Part shown: positions 21,013-31,629 of the stretch, one piece after another
How the letters are laid out: every line of letters begins with the position of its first letter
How positions within the stretch are numbered: position 1 is the stretch's first letter
From: Branchiostoma lanceolatum
Taxonomy: Eukaryota > Chordata > Leptocardii > Amphioxiformes > Branchiostomatidae
Length of the DNA: 64,000 nucleotides
Reading direction: 5' to 3'
Assembly (NCBI RefSeq): GCF_035083965.1
Contig: NC_089722.1
Coordinates: 38,611,958 to 38,675,957, forward strand
Position numbers and translations under genes: made by a program
Notes under the pieces: model-generated
The model's input: the letters and a program-made list of their open reading frames with translations, nothing else
Told to the model about the DNA's origin: nothing
Databases searched by the model: none

Positions 21013-22603
21013 GGATAGATAAATAAATAAATGTGAGAAGGATGTTGATATATAAAGGAAACTGACTTGTCGTCATGGAATTTGATCACCATTGCTCCAG
21101 CAGGCTTGCCCTCGTACATAGCCACGTGATATCTGTGCCACAGGTGCGTTGATCGGCGGAGGATCTTGGTAAATAGCTGGGTCATGTCTTCCATTCTGGT
21201 GCATATTAAATAGCAAGGATTGTTAAAGACAGCAAAATATAATGTTTACTTCATTTTAAGGCTATCATTGTGATTTTGTTGCCTATGCTGTTGGTCTTCT
21301 AAAATCAAAACATGTTCTCAAGCTCCATATGAGAATTTCTTAAAGAAAACCTAACCTTTACCAAATCCTGCTTGGGCACTCAAAATCAAAAGCCGTGTTT
21401 GATCGATAACAGACTCTGGTTTTGTGCAGCTTGTACTACTGTGTTATACATTGCTTTACCGGTAATGCTTAAGATCAGAAGAAAAAGCACACAAAAAATC
21501 AATACCATAGCATGTCCAGGTCAAAAGATACAAAAAACAGAAGTTCTGCTGCAGTACCAAGGTCACATACCAGAGGGCCCAAGACGAATATTGACCCTTA
21601 TCTTCCCATATCCCCTATCCACAAACTAAATATCATAGTAATCCATCCAGAGGTTTTTGTGCTATACTAAGTACAAATATCCGGAAACACAGACACACAC
21701 ACACACACACACACACCATTTTTCATGGAGATCATTATTATGAAGATAACAAAGGGAAACTTACCGACTCTTTCCAACCGCGTGTTCAACTTTATCGTGA
21801 AAGGCTTCCACGATTATTCGACCGGTAAATTCGATGTCTTGAGGCTCCATCTTTCTGATTTGTATCGGGCCCTGCTCAGTCTCTGGTGCTGCTAACAGAA
21901 AGTTGATAAACAAACGTAATAAGTTATCAGTAGTAAAGGGTTCCCGAACTTTCAGTCTTCAAATTTAAGAAAAATGTCTGCGTTCTTACTAAAACTCAAA
22001 GTTCCATGACCTCTTACGCTTGCCACAGAATGACCATGTTTGTCATTGATTATGCAAATGAGCTATCACTCAAGCTATCATCAAAATCCTGACTTAACCT
22101 GTCCACCCTTCCGTCGAGATTTTCTCTTTCGAATTCTCAAACAAAATTGGCTATACCGCTTACTCTCCGCGCAAAGAGCTATCTTCCACTTTACAATTAC
22201 AACCAGGGCATGTCCGGAACTCGAGGTATCAAAACCGGAAGTTCCGCTGCAGGACCTATGGAGAAAGTCGCTAGGAGGCCCATTACCGAAAGTTCATTTT
22301 CCCTACCCCTACCCCTAGATACCAAATATCATGAATATTTCATCCACAACTTCTCGGGTTATGCTGAGAACAAAAGCACACACAGACGGTACCGAAACAT
22401 ATCAACCTCCTTGGTGAAGGTACATAATGAGGTTTGTATTGAAATTACCTTAGTTAGTCAAATATCTATTTAGTTATAAAGGCTAGATAACGTCTTGGTA
22501 CAAACCTGTTTGAAACCGCGACCGAGTTGTCCCAGGCTGAAATGTTACAGCGCTTGGCTCTGTAGTTTTCGTAGAGTCCATATCTTTCAGGTCTTCTGGA
22601 TAG
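17330..22603 (-). CDS. GNAT-family N-acetyltransferase, paralogue C (7 coding exons)
   Basis: Predicted 231-residue N-acetyltransferase. Coding exons in order are 22506-22581 (ATG at 22581-22579; exon begins at 22603), 21765-21888, 21067-21195, 19721-19783, 18878-19034, 17962-18078 and 17330-17359 (TAA). Phases equal those of A, B and D. The acetyl-CoA loop RGKGIG is at about residues 161-166, after CYVDTVGVDADY. Exon 3 gives LWHRYHVAMYEGKPAGAMVI, exon 6 gives SIFLWVTQSNRAVHLYERQG, and the end is DWYNMEKKL. At the exon 3/4 junction the codon is AAT (Asn), where A, B and D have Ser. The gene is tail-to-tail with B, and the first ~90 nt after the stop resemble B's 3' UTR, suggesting an inverted duplication. 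It is head-to-head with D. Introns hold a (GATA)n tract, a perfect hairpin, a foldback element and AC/GA microsatellites. Confidence 0.88.
17570..17885. repeat. Microsatellites (AC)n and (GA)n in intron 6 of gene C
   Basis: (AC)n is at about 17572-17608 and scattered to 17760. Polypurine GA/GGGA tracts run from 17766 to 17881. They lie in the same intron as the TCAC/TG tracts of gene B. Confidence 0.95.
18361..18437. repeat. Perfect 36-bp hairpin with 5-nt loop
   Basis: The arm 18361-18396 (starts GACAACGGACCGAAAAGG) is exactly complementary to 18402-18437. The loop is ATCAC. It sits in intron 5 of gene C and touches the foldback element that follows. Confidence 0.9.
18441..18719. mobile_element. 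Foldback MITE with ~83-bp arms
   Basis: Arms 18441-18523 and 18637-18719 are nearly perfect inverted repeats (TAATCGCTATTCAATAGGCT and its mirror AGCCTATTGAATAGCGATTA). A TA dinucleotide at each edge could be a mariner-type target site, though this is not certain. It is in intron 5 of gene C. Confidence 0.8.
19085..19375. repeat. SINE-like repeat in intron 4 of gene C
   Basis: AAGGCACTTGACACGACTTTCC, GTGAATGGGTACCTGACTCA and CCCTATATACCATAAGGTGTG resemble tails seen near 2030 and 30470. It is likely a tRNA-derived SINE body with an eroded head. Confidence 0.45.
19905..19995 (+). repeat. Dispersed tail repeat (CCGAAA-GTCCG type)
   Basis: TGTGAACCAGTCAGAATTAT, GGTGACAGACAACCACCGAA and CTGGTTGTGTA match 54700-54775. 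This motif type is known from 3' ends of non-LTR or Penelope-like retroelements; the assignment here is tentative. Confidence 0.45.
20517..20655. mobile_element. Foldback element, TCTCCAAGCAGA family
   Basis: The ends CTCTCCAAGCAGAGGTTGATTG and CAATCAACCTCTGCTTG are inverted repeats. Inner arms TCCCGTTTTCT / AGAAAACGGGG also pair. It is in intron 3 of gene C. Confidence 0.75.
20928..21025. repeat. (GATA)n microsatellite in intron 3 of gene C
   Basis: About twenty GATA units run from 20931 to 21012, followed by AAATAAATAAAT. It lies 42 bp downstream of exon 3. Confidence 0.95.
22040..22430. repeat. Dispersed repeat (CCGCTGCAG / ACCTCCTTGGTGAAGG type)
   Basis: GGAAGTTCCGCTGCAGGACC, CCAAATATCATGAATATTTC, GGTTATGCTGAGAACAAA and ACCTCCTTGGTGAAGGT are shared in diverged form with 21530-21720, 51600-52270 and 4060-4110. 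It is in intron 1 of gene C. It is probably a widespread non-coding element tail. Confidence 0.5.
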
Positions 22604-23031
22604 CTGTGTATTGGAGATACAAACTGATACTAGTACATTACATCCGTTCAAACACCCAGCGGTCAGTACTAGGTGTATACGAGCACTGAACAACTTGCAT
22701 AGAGCCCACATAGACCAAATGTACATCAAAACAGGCTACCCAAACTGGAATTCTACCGTACCTATTTAGCCGAAGACTCGACCTACTCTACTCTCTCTAC
22801 TCACAGTCTCAGGCTCTACTCATGATTGGGCATTTGTATTTTTGTCCGGGGTGTGATATCTATATCTATGTATTGTAGACTAACCTTTTTTTGCAACAGG
22901 CCGACACTAGATTTTGTACACAATAAATGCAATACCGTGGCTCCCAATTTAGCATCCTAATCTGTCTTACTTAGCCCTCCCTTACGCTTTAGGTGTCTAG
23001 CTCAATAGCATCACCCCCTTTCAACTCTAAT

Positions 23032-23240
23032 ATTTGGAACAGTCTATTACTTTCGCCCGACAGGTCGTTCCGAAGTCATTGTCATACAAGGGTGACGTCA
23101 CGGTCAAACAAGGGATGTACCCACATACTTACATCCCGCCCCCTCCACCTCAGTTTTTTGGAACAGTCTATCGTATTCGTTCGCCAGGTCGTTCCCTATT
23201 TATAATGTCATGCATGGCTGACGTAACGGTTCAAACCAAG
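23032..23240. repeat. Tandem ~125-bp duplication with CRE-like sites in the C/D gap
   Basis: TTTGGAACAGTCTATTACTTTCGC...AGGTCGTTCC...GTGACGTCACGG at 23033-23102 recurs as TTTGGAACAGTCTATCGTATTCG...AGGTCGTTCC...CTGACGTAACGG at 23158-23231. Each copy carries a TGACGT core. Confidence 0.75.
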
Positions 23241-23514
23241 AAGGTTTTAGGTTTTCCTATATTAGGCATGACCTCCTTGGTTCTATTAAACATAATGGGA
23301 CATATAACGTTATAATGGCTGTTTAACACTAGTACTCACAATTTCAGCTCTCTTTAGACAGCTTATCTTAATCATAAAGTGCAAGAATATTTGGCACGAA
23401 TGCGTACGACACACGGGTATAATCAACCGTAAATGTACTCTGTCAGACCAAGGAGGTTTAACCTCCTTGGCCTTGGTCAGACCAGGGCAAAATATTCGAG
23501 CACAGAAATACCTT

Positions 23515-23739
23515 ACTTCCGGGTATGCGCAAATGCGCCATCCTTAAGTGACCGTGTTTGAAAAATCAGGTCAGGTCAATGACCTGTGACCCAGGGGTCA
23601 AAAGCAGTGAAAGGGGGCAGGTTTTTGTTTTGCTTCAGACACCGTCGCTTTAGATTTTTAGACAGCTTTAGTTTTTAGTCTAACTCTAACGTTACTCTAG
23701 TTGTGTGCTTATGGCCAAGTGAATTCTACAAACTTTAAG
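23515..23739 (+). promoter_or_regulatory. Putative C/D divergent promoter and untranslated first exon of gene D
   Basis: ACTTCCGG (23515-23522) stands beside TATGCGCAAATGCGCCA, the same ETS plus TGCGCA pairing as between genes A and B. A strong donor AAG|GTAAGT follows at 23739/23740. Gene D's coding exon 1 starts with an acceptor at 24011, so a 5' UTR exon ending at 23739 fits. Confidence 0.5.
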
Positions 23740-24011
23740 GTAAGTTTGGAGCAAATCAAGAAAATCTATATGGTTCCTAGCTTAGACGTCAGATCAAATG
23801 AAAGAGATAATATAGAAACAGAACTGCTAATAATGCTTTGTGCATATTGTGCTTGTAGTTTAACTGTAATATCATTATAATTTTACAGAAACGTTACCAA
23901 GTCTATTGTCTACAGTATCGCCATAGATGAAAGAATGGCTTCAAACCTTGAAGCATGTGAACATTTTGATTTACAATTTTTCATGTATTTTTTCTTGCAA
24001 ATTATGCACAG

Positions 24012-25869
24012 GCCACATTGAAACACAAGAAGTATTCAAAGATATGGAGTCTGATCCAGATACTCAGAGTGCAGCAGCTGTGCTGCCTGTGCTGACAGAA
24101 CAACCAGGTATGTATCATCTAAAGGGGTTGTTGGAATTAGCCATCCCGTCCAGTTTCGGGGTGGAAAAAGCTGTCTGACTGTTTCCATGTGTGGTTGCGC
24201 CCCCTAGCTGAAATTGAGAAAAGTGTAAGCAGTCTGACGTGTTACCGCATATCATGACGTGAAGCACACTCATTGGAAACTGAACCATAAAAATGCCGAC
24301 AATGCATTGGAAAGTCAACTGCAGATACCATCCCTCTTCTTCCACCACGTTTTACCTCCTCAACCGAACTCAGTTAGTAATTAACCAGTTTTTACACCTA
24401 AGTGAAGTGAGTGCACATCCAAAATAGGAGATGTGCATGTAATGATTTTTGAGTGTAGATATTTTTGTAGGCTATAGGGTAAAGGTTACTCGAATATACT
24501 TGAACTTTAGTGTAAGTATCAGAAAAAACAAAAAAACCTTTCTTTTACTTTGTTTCATGTACTTCTTGTTTTGAATTTTGAAGTTAAATTCTATCGCTGT
24601 AATTATAGAGTGAACTTCTCAAGAGAGGCTGAGTAGGGTCAATAATTGATATGGTTTTGCTGATACAGCAGTTTACTTTATTTTATTCTATTCTGTGCAC
24701 CCAAAAATTGTTTCTGTGCACCCGAATATTTAGGCTCCTGTTCCCAAAAATGAATTCCAAGCCCTGCTCTGTTTGCAGCACCAGGAACTGCAGGGGGTCC
24801 GCTGCAGGTTAGGAACTTGGAGGCAGAAGACATTGACTTTGTCGCTCGAATGCTGGTGGAGGCCTTCAGGGATAAGTTTGAATTTGCAGTTGGAAAGAGT
24901 CGGTAAGACTTTCTCTGACTGTATTGGGACCTCAAGCCCCCTGTATCTTTGCAACTGTTTCTTATGTCTTTGACCTACTTTTAAGTCCTTGCTGTAGTGC
25001 TCAATGTACTGTGTAGGTGAAATACAAAGAGACTGGTATAGAAAATTACCTATATACGAAATACTTTGTAAGTATTGCAGTACAAATGCCATGGAAGACG
25101 AAATACATTTTATTTCAAACTCAGTTCATTTCATCATAATACACAAAATGAGTTGTCTATTCAGATTTCAGATCACTAAGATCTATCCGAATTTCTCTAA
25201 GCTTACAGACAAAGAAAATACTATAATTTTTCTTCTATGCATTGGTTACAAAAGAGAAGTCAAACCCTTCACTAGTTGTAGACAATTACGTTAAACTTTG
25301 TATAATCTAGTTTAGCCGCTTTTATACCTATTTTGTACCGTTCTTTCATGTATGTTATTTGCAATTAGCGGGCAGGAATTTGCGATAAATTTATTATCAT
25401 TAAAAATAAAAGCCCACAGGTGATACTCTGGGCTGTGATGTTTCAGTGTAAGGTTGAAGAACAAAATTTATAAATGATGATCCTCAACCTCCTTACACCT
25501 TATGCATACTTTGTACAATGTACAATTGTCGTGCAATAAAGTTCTTCTTCTTTCTATATACAACAGGATTGAAACCACCATACAACAACAGGCCAGCTCA
25601 CTTAGCCGGTCTCCCAACATATGGCACAGATATTACGTGGCATTGTACGAGGGAAAGTTGGCCGGTGCTATGTGCATTGTATTTTATGGAGACAGGTCAG
25701 TTGTTTGATTATTAGGATTACAATTTGTACTTCACCCTACTAAGGGACTAAAGTACTGTTTTTGTCTTGTCTCACAGTGTGTGTTAGCATGTGTGTCTCT
25801 GTGAGTCCATGTGTGTGTATGTATGTATGTGTATGAGTGAGTGTGTGTGTGTGTGCAAGTGTGTGTGAC

Positions 25870-25903
<34 letters not shown>

Positions 25904-27756
25904 TGTTTGGATGTGGATGTGTGTGTGTGCCTGTCAATGTGTGTGTGTATGTTTATGCACATGTGTGTGTGTGTGTGTGTGTATATGTATGTGTGTGTGT
26001 GTGTGTGTATGTATGTGTGTGTGTGTGTGTGACAGCATTCACAAGGGGCTTGAAGGGTTGAGTATGGCCATGGGTGATTTGAATTGCAACAGTATCATAA
26101 TACAACAATATCACAATATCATAATCATGACCTCTATCATCATGACATCTTAGATTGCCTCTGTTATTATACTATACAATTGATTTATTGGCATTGCTGT
26201 TTGTTTCTCCAGTGCTGATGAGGGTTCCCAATGCTGTGATTCCCAGCTGGGTTATTACGGCTCAACCAGGTATGGATATTTGTAATGTTGTCGTTGTCCC
26301 TAAACATTGTTACAGTACAGTGGCACATAGGGCAGCAAGTTTCCTTTATGATTCAGTAGCAGGGTATTATTTTTTTGAGGGAGATGTTGCTAGCCCTAAT
26401 CCCCTTTAACATGCTCAAGGCACCTCCTCAAACATAGGATTCAAATTTTTTGTCCCTTCCTAGAGACGGGTGCAGCCCCAACTGAGATACCTTTCCCAGG
26501 ATCTTACCTCATCATGACTTTGGTTTGTTAATTCTGGTGCAAATTTTTCCTACATCATGAGGGCTCGAAACACATTTTCTTTCTTTTTAGACTACCTGAA
26601 CCAGCACTGCTACACACGTGCACTAAGGTACATTCAAAGTTACCTGCACCAAACAAGTTTTACTCTCACTGTGCCTGCATGTTAGCAACAAATTATTGGG
26701 TCAACTTTCCAGACTTTTTGACAATTTTCCCTTTCGGTCACACTGTTGTGTGGGTAAAATATGTGACCTCTACAAAATGGCTGCGCCCAGGATGTCGAAT
26801 GCAAGCTTATCCCTAATTATTGGATCTCGCCACTGAATTAAAAACAATGATGATTCGTACAGTGGTCGAGATTCATCAAAAAGATATTTACAATAACTAC
26901 ACCTGCTCGTGCTGTCTTAATAAAATCTACTATTTCAGGCGACAAATTGATGCTGATTGGCAACAGATTATTGATGGAGCCAATTGGCATCTTGTTTGTG
27001 TCAGTCGGCAAATGTCTTTCACAAACAGGCACACCATAATATAGTGAGATACCTACTTTAAGCCCCTGTCACATTTGTGCGTATATACAAGTCCACATGA
27101 GTTGTGTATTAACAACTTTGAAGGTTTTGGTTTAGATTAATTAGTTTGCAGCCGAATAGGTGATTTCTAAGGTTCGATCACCAGACTGCACAACGATTGG
27201 TCAAAGTAGAAAACAACTTTTTTTCCACACCTTACTTAAACCAAAAAAATGTTAATGCGCAACTCATGCGCACTTGAATATATGCACAAGTGTGACAGGG
27301 CCCTTAGGGCAGCGGAGCAAATGATGAGAAATGTAAATTTCACTAACTGCAGGCTCTGGTGTGTACATTGCTGTTTGGACAACTCTGACATGCGCAGAGG
27401 GGAGTGTTACATAGACCGCATCTGTGTGGACGCAGGCTATCGAGGAAAGGGCATCGGAAAAGCGATGCTGGACAAGGCTGAATCTGAGGCTCGCGAACAC
27501 GGATCTACGGTAGGCTGGACGGAAAAGATGTTTGTTTGTTTGTTTGCTTGTATTGTATGCCTGATAAACTGCCACATGACATAACACCAGGTTGGTACTG
27601 AACAGTACAAACTGCTCATATTATGATTTATTTGATCCACTCACACCGGGATGGATCTTTATTCTTTTTGATAAGTGAGGTGGGTTCCTTTACATGCTCG
27701 AGGTGTTGCTCTCCTCAAACACAGGACCTCCATTTATTGTCAGACTGGTCTTGCAT

Positions 27757-27798
<42 letters not shown>

Positions 27799-30616
27799 GG
27801 ATATCAGGGTACTCCCTGTCAGCTTAATTGTCTGAATTTTGAGTGACCTTGACACTACCAAACTGGAGAGTGCCTTTTCACCCTTGTACAGAGGGAATGT
27901 TGGTGAAAATGTGTAAAATGGTGTGATTTCATTGTTCTTAGCCGTTTCTTGTTTACTTTGGAAGTGGGTGAATTTGGAGCAATTATCACATTTCCTGTAC
28001 TAAGTAAACACAGTCGTGATGAATTATGAACTGTTTACTTTGCACCAGAAGACAATGGAAATTCACCGCATTTTCCTCCGCTGAAATTAACACCTCTGGT
28101 ACTGTGGTAGAACTTAGAAGTTGTTGTGACTGTCTATTCTCCAAGCAGAGGTTTTGGTCGGGGGGGGGGGTAGTAGTGGCCGGGGTAAACTTGGAGAATA
28201 GTGACTGTCCATTTAATCTAGAATTGATTCTGTGAATTCTATAGAGAATGGTGGAGTGGTCGGGAGCAATTACTCTCCAAGCAGAGGAGGGGTTCCGGCA
28301 GGTTTTTGACGCATTTTTAGGCGTTTTTGTCTCAGGCTTTCTACTTTGTCATTTTTTTTTGTATAGCCAACCCACTCAAAAATATGTCAAAGTAGAAAGC
28401 CCGACAAAAACGCCTAAAACACATCAAAACTCTGCTTGGAGAGCTAAGGGAGCAATCTGTCACTGGTGAAGTTTATTATCTTTTGAATTGGCCATTTATT
28501 TGAAATAGTCATTTATCGCCGATGTCTTTAGATTCAAGTACGGGCCATGCATATAAGCTAGCTGTATTGTAGCCTAAGTTACCCCTAAACCTTGCAGTGA
28601 AGTTTGAAATCGTCAATACACATTGGGAATCCCCAACACAAACGTCCACCAATTTTTTAGAAACCATAATGTATTCATATTCTTATGCAGGCTGACAGAC
28701 TACAATCGCTGTTGTTCCTGTATGCAAATGCACATTGCAATCACACCTTTTCGAATGGCTCAGTAACGCTCAATTCAAACAAGGAGGTTATCATAGTCTA
28801 TACTAGTACATACTAGTAACCTCCTTGTTTCAAGCAACAGAAATAGAATCACTTGATTTGGCCGGTGGACATAAATGAAACAGGACAAAATGGAAATCTC
28901 CAAAGTAAAGGTTAGTCAACAGTGGAAGATTTACAAAGTTATGAAAATTCCAAACTTGGTAATTGAACGAATCGACTTCTGAGTCTCTTGCTCTTTTGTT
29001 ATTCATTCATTATTTTTCTGTTTTGAGAGAAGAAAGTTATGAATTATTGAGCTGTTTACAGTATTACCTGAATAAACTGTTATTACTATTTTGATCTGGA
29101 AAAGATTCAGACTCATATTTCACAACCAAAGCCCAGTGCCCGATCGAGTACATTGGAGATCCATTTGTTCAGCCCTTGAAACAACGCACATAATGACGTA
29201 CTTGCAAGGATGGAACCGCCTTTGTATTTGCAAATTCCAATAATAATTGGTTTCACTCAAATTCACCACGTTTTCCTCATTTGTCACGTAGGCGCAAATT
29301 TAACATTCACCACTCCACATTAACATTGGAACAATGCCAATCTGGTTCACTTCTGTTCACCCAAATTTACCACCATTTACCATTAAACCCCCCCATTCAC
29401 CACGGTCAAAAGGGTGAAAAGGCACTCTCCAGTTTGGTAGTGTGAATTTGCACCTCTTGTACCTCTTGGTAGGGTTCCAATGTCAATGACACCATGTTAG
29501 AATGCACTTTCTGATGGTTAATATTACAGGTTTGCGCAGCAAAACCTTTGTTGGATCCGTTGTCATGTGTGGTGGCCTCCACCTTGATTTTGTGACATCG
29601 CAGGGTAGCCATACCATTTCCTTGGGAGGAGTGTTCTTTGGGGTCGCTAGCGTTCTCTCTATTTTTAACAAATTGGCACACAACTATCACACATTCAACT
29701 CAAATAAAAATTCAATACCAATTCATATATATAAAAAGACCCCATAATCGCTAAACTAACATAGCAAACCTGAAGTATATGTAGCACAAATACTGTAAGT
29801 CTAGTTCACTTTGTCTCTCACAGAAGTCCATGTACCTATCCTTAGAGATCTGTCTATTACGCATGCATGTTAGTCTAATGTCATGTGTGACTAACTAGCA
29901 CCACATGTTACACAACTGATTTTCATTCCAACTTTCTACACTATAGCTGATGTCCCTGTGGGTGAAGCAGACAAATCGTGCTGTTCACCTGTACGAGCGA
30001 CAGGGCTACAACATCAGCATGAACTGCTGCTGGCCATGCACATGGTTTGCCGTGGGAACTGCGGTGGGTACAATTACAGTGTCACCTGTCCGCAGCTAGT
30101 CCCCAAGCATATGTAAGGATCCAGCTCATTCCTTGTGTTTTATGCCTTTTTCTTGCAACATTTAGTAAAGATTCGTCCTAGTTTAAGTCAAACTTTAACA
30201 GAGGCGTAAAACACTGAGGAGCCGGATCCTTACATCTGCTTGGAGATTCGTCTGTGGCGTCTTTACATTTGGGAGGTCGCTGGTTCAAACCCTGGCTGAG
30301 TCATACTGGACACTTTAGAAACATTGCTTTCTTTGCTTAGCACTCAGCACTTATGGGAAAGAGTATGGGAGTTACACACACACAACTACTAGTGGACTAG
30401 AGCCCCCTGCTGTAGAGCTTGCATAACTATGTGACCCAGGGGCTTATGATAGAAATGCTGTATACACCAAAAGGTGTGGGATTGATATTGACTTTCACGT
30501 TTTAATTTGACACCACACAACTTTTACTATTTGTTCTATCTGTGTTTGTAGTTACTCATTCTTTTTCTCTACTGATTTATTTACAGCGCTGGTATCAGAT
30601 GGAGAAACAGCTGTAG
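24012..30616 (+). CDS. GNAT-family N-acetyltransferase, paralogue D (7 coding exons)
   Basis: Predicted 225-residue N-acetyltransferase, the most diverged of the four. Coding exons are 24044-24107 (ATG 24044; exon begins at 24012), 24779-24902, 25567-25695, 26213-26269, 27353-27509, 29947-30063 and 30587-30616 (TAG). Phases are 1,2,2,2,0,0 as in A-C. The acetyl-CoA loop RGKGIG is at about residues 155-160, after CYIDRICVDAGY. Exon 6 gives LWVKQTNRAVHLYERQGYN and is then unusually cysteine-rich (CCWPC), and the end is RWYQMEKQL. Intron 5 is large because a 1.6-kb inverted-repeat element sits inside it. A Harbinger-type MITE ends 49 bp before exon 5. A possible poly(A) signal is at 31326. The open frame and intact GNAT motif argue that it is functional; the substrate is unknown. 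Confidence 0.88.
24985..25310 (+). mobile_element. LINE C-terminal fragment in intron 2 of gene D
   Basis: A + frame includes YEILCKYCSTNAMEDEIHF, then FQITKIYPNFSKLTDKENT. A Cys-x2-Cys...H-F/C segment followed by this helix is the usual C-terminus of CR1/L2-like non-LTR elements. It is 5'-truncated and degraded. Confidence 0.65.
25780..26035. repeat. (TG)n-rich microsatellite in intron 3 of gene D
   Basis: Impure TG/GTAT tracts run through the region. Overlapping open frames on both strands are products of low complexity. Confidence 0.95.
27061..27303. mobile_element. MITE, Harbinger-like (TTA duplication), 49 bp before gene D exon 5
   Basis: The ends AGCCCCTGTCACATTTGTGC and GCACAAGTGTGACAGGGCCC are inverted repeats flanked by TTA (27058-27060, 27304-27306). 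It is the same family as 14320-14541. Confidence 0.85.
27760..27800. repeat. (ATCA)n microsatellite
   Basis: About nine ATCA units in intron 5 of gene D, directly before the large inverted-repeat element. Confidence 0.95.
27852..29443. mobile_element. 1.6-kb element with ~34-bp terminal inverted repeats
   Basis: The left end ACACTACCAAACTGGAGAGT...TTCACCCTT (27852-27885) is mirrored exactly at 29410-29443. The interior has no transposase frame that I can recognise, so it is non-autonomous. It contains nested foldbacks at 28136-28202 and 28273-28444. No clear target duplication is seen. It fills most of intron 5 of gene D. Confidence 0.75.
28273..28444. mobile_element. Foldback element, TCTCCAAGCAGA family
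   Basis: The ends are TCTCCAAGCAGAGG and TCTGCTTGGAGA. Long inner arms (GACGCATTTTTAGGCGTTTTTG and AAAAACGCCTAAAACACATC) also pair. It is nested in the 1.6-kb element. Confidence 0.8.
29521..29807 (+). repeat. Repeat R1 in intron 5 of gene D
   Basis: Full-length partner of 12041-12332 (CAGGTTTGCGCAGCAAAACC ... GCAAACCTGAAGTATATGTAG ... TCTAGTTC), ~80% alike by eye. It ends ~140 bp before gene D exon 6. Confidence 0.8.
30100..30246. mobile_element. Foldback element, TCTCCAAGCAGA family, 37 bp after gene D exon 6
   Basis: The left end is CCCCAAGCATATGTAAGGATCC and the right end is GGATCCTTACATCTGCTTGG. Inner GTGTTTTATGCC and GGCGTAAAACAC also pair. Confidence 0.8.
30247..30490 (+). repeat. 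tRNA-derived SINE-like repeat in intron 6 of gene D
   Basis: TCTGTGGCGTCTTTACATTTGG and GGTCGCTGGTTCAAACCCTGG look like A and B boxes. A tail with CCAAAAGGTGTGGGATTG follows, as near 19360. Confidence 0.5.
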
Positions 30617-31325
30617 TGCTGAAGGCAAACCTAGCAGACTTCTCTGGAACTGCAGTTTTTTACTTGTGTCTTATTCAGGGAGTTAAGAAATCTAGAATTC
30701 TATGACTATTTTACTATTTTATAAAATGATGAGATATGATGAGGATTCACAACATCTCTAATTATAACTGAAGCAGGTTTAATCATTTTAACATAGAAGT
30801 TATGCAAATAAGGAGGACATTGTTGGCATGATTAATGAGCAAATGACATCACCCTTTGGTTTAAAACTCCTCATTTGCGGAAGAATACATTCCACAGACC
30901 CCTATGTTCAATGTAACAAAATTTGTCACTTTATTTGCTTTACTAGGAAATTATGTAAATAAATAAGTAAGTAGCTTTATTTGCTTTATTCAGGAAAGTA
31001 CATGTATGTAGATAAGTAGTGTTACAGGGTGTTAGATTTGTTCTGGCTTCAAACATTCTGTGTCAACTATTGTGTATAATTTTATCTAGCATTACTGTAA
31101 AAGCAAGTGCAATTTCCACCTTAAACCTACAATCCCTGAATGCAGGTGTCATTCAATCCCTTGTCGGAAGGGGTAAGAATGAAATACAGGCACAACAACT
31201 GACGACAATGTTTGACCTCATGTTTTATTAAATGATATGTGTGGGTGTGTCTTTTACATTGAAAAATATCCATCTTTGTACACAGTTCCCCCCCCCTCAA
31301 TTATGGACCTATTCTGTGAAATTGA

Positions 31326-31331
31326 AATAAA
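31326..31331 (+). terminator. Possible poly(A) signal of gene D
   Basis: AATAAA lies about 710 bp after gene D's stop and is followed by GT-rich sequence. Earlier AATAAATAAG near 30957 is an alternative. Confidence 0.35.
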
Positions 31332-31629
31332 CGTGAGAAAGTTCAAATGTAGAATTTGTGTCTGATCTTATGGTAGACATAAACGTATTGATGATATACC
31401 ATAACAGGGCCATATTTGACTAGTATAGATAAGTGTGCAACCACACGAAAAAAACGTCGATGTTTTCCCAGCCCTTTGCCGCCTTAAGGACTGTACCGGC
31501 TTTTTCCCCCGCCCAGACTGGACCGCGTTTTCCGCCAACCTCGTCTGCGCCCGTGACTGTGACCTCCAGCCTTGAGTTATTTTTTGATTAGTAGTCTACC
31601 CTTTTAAAAAAAGAGCAACAACACAGTGG

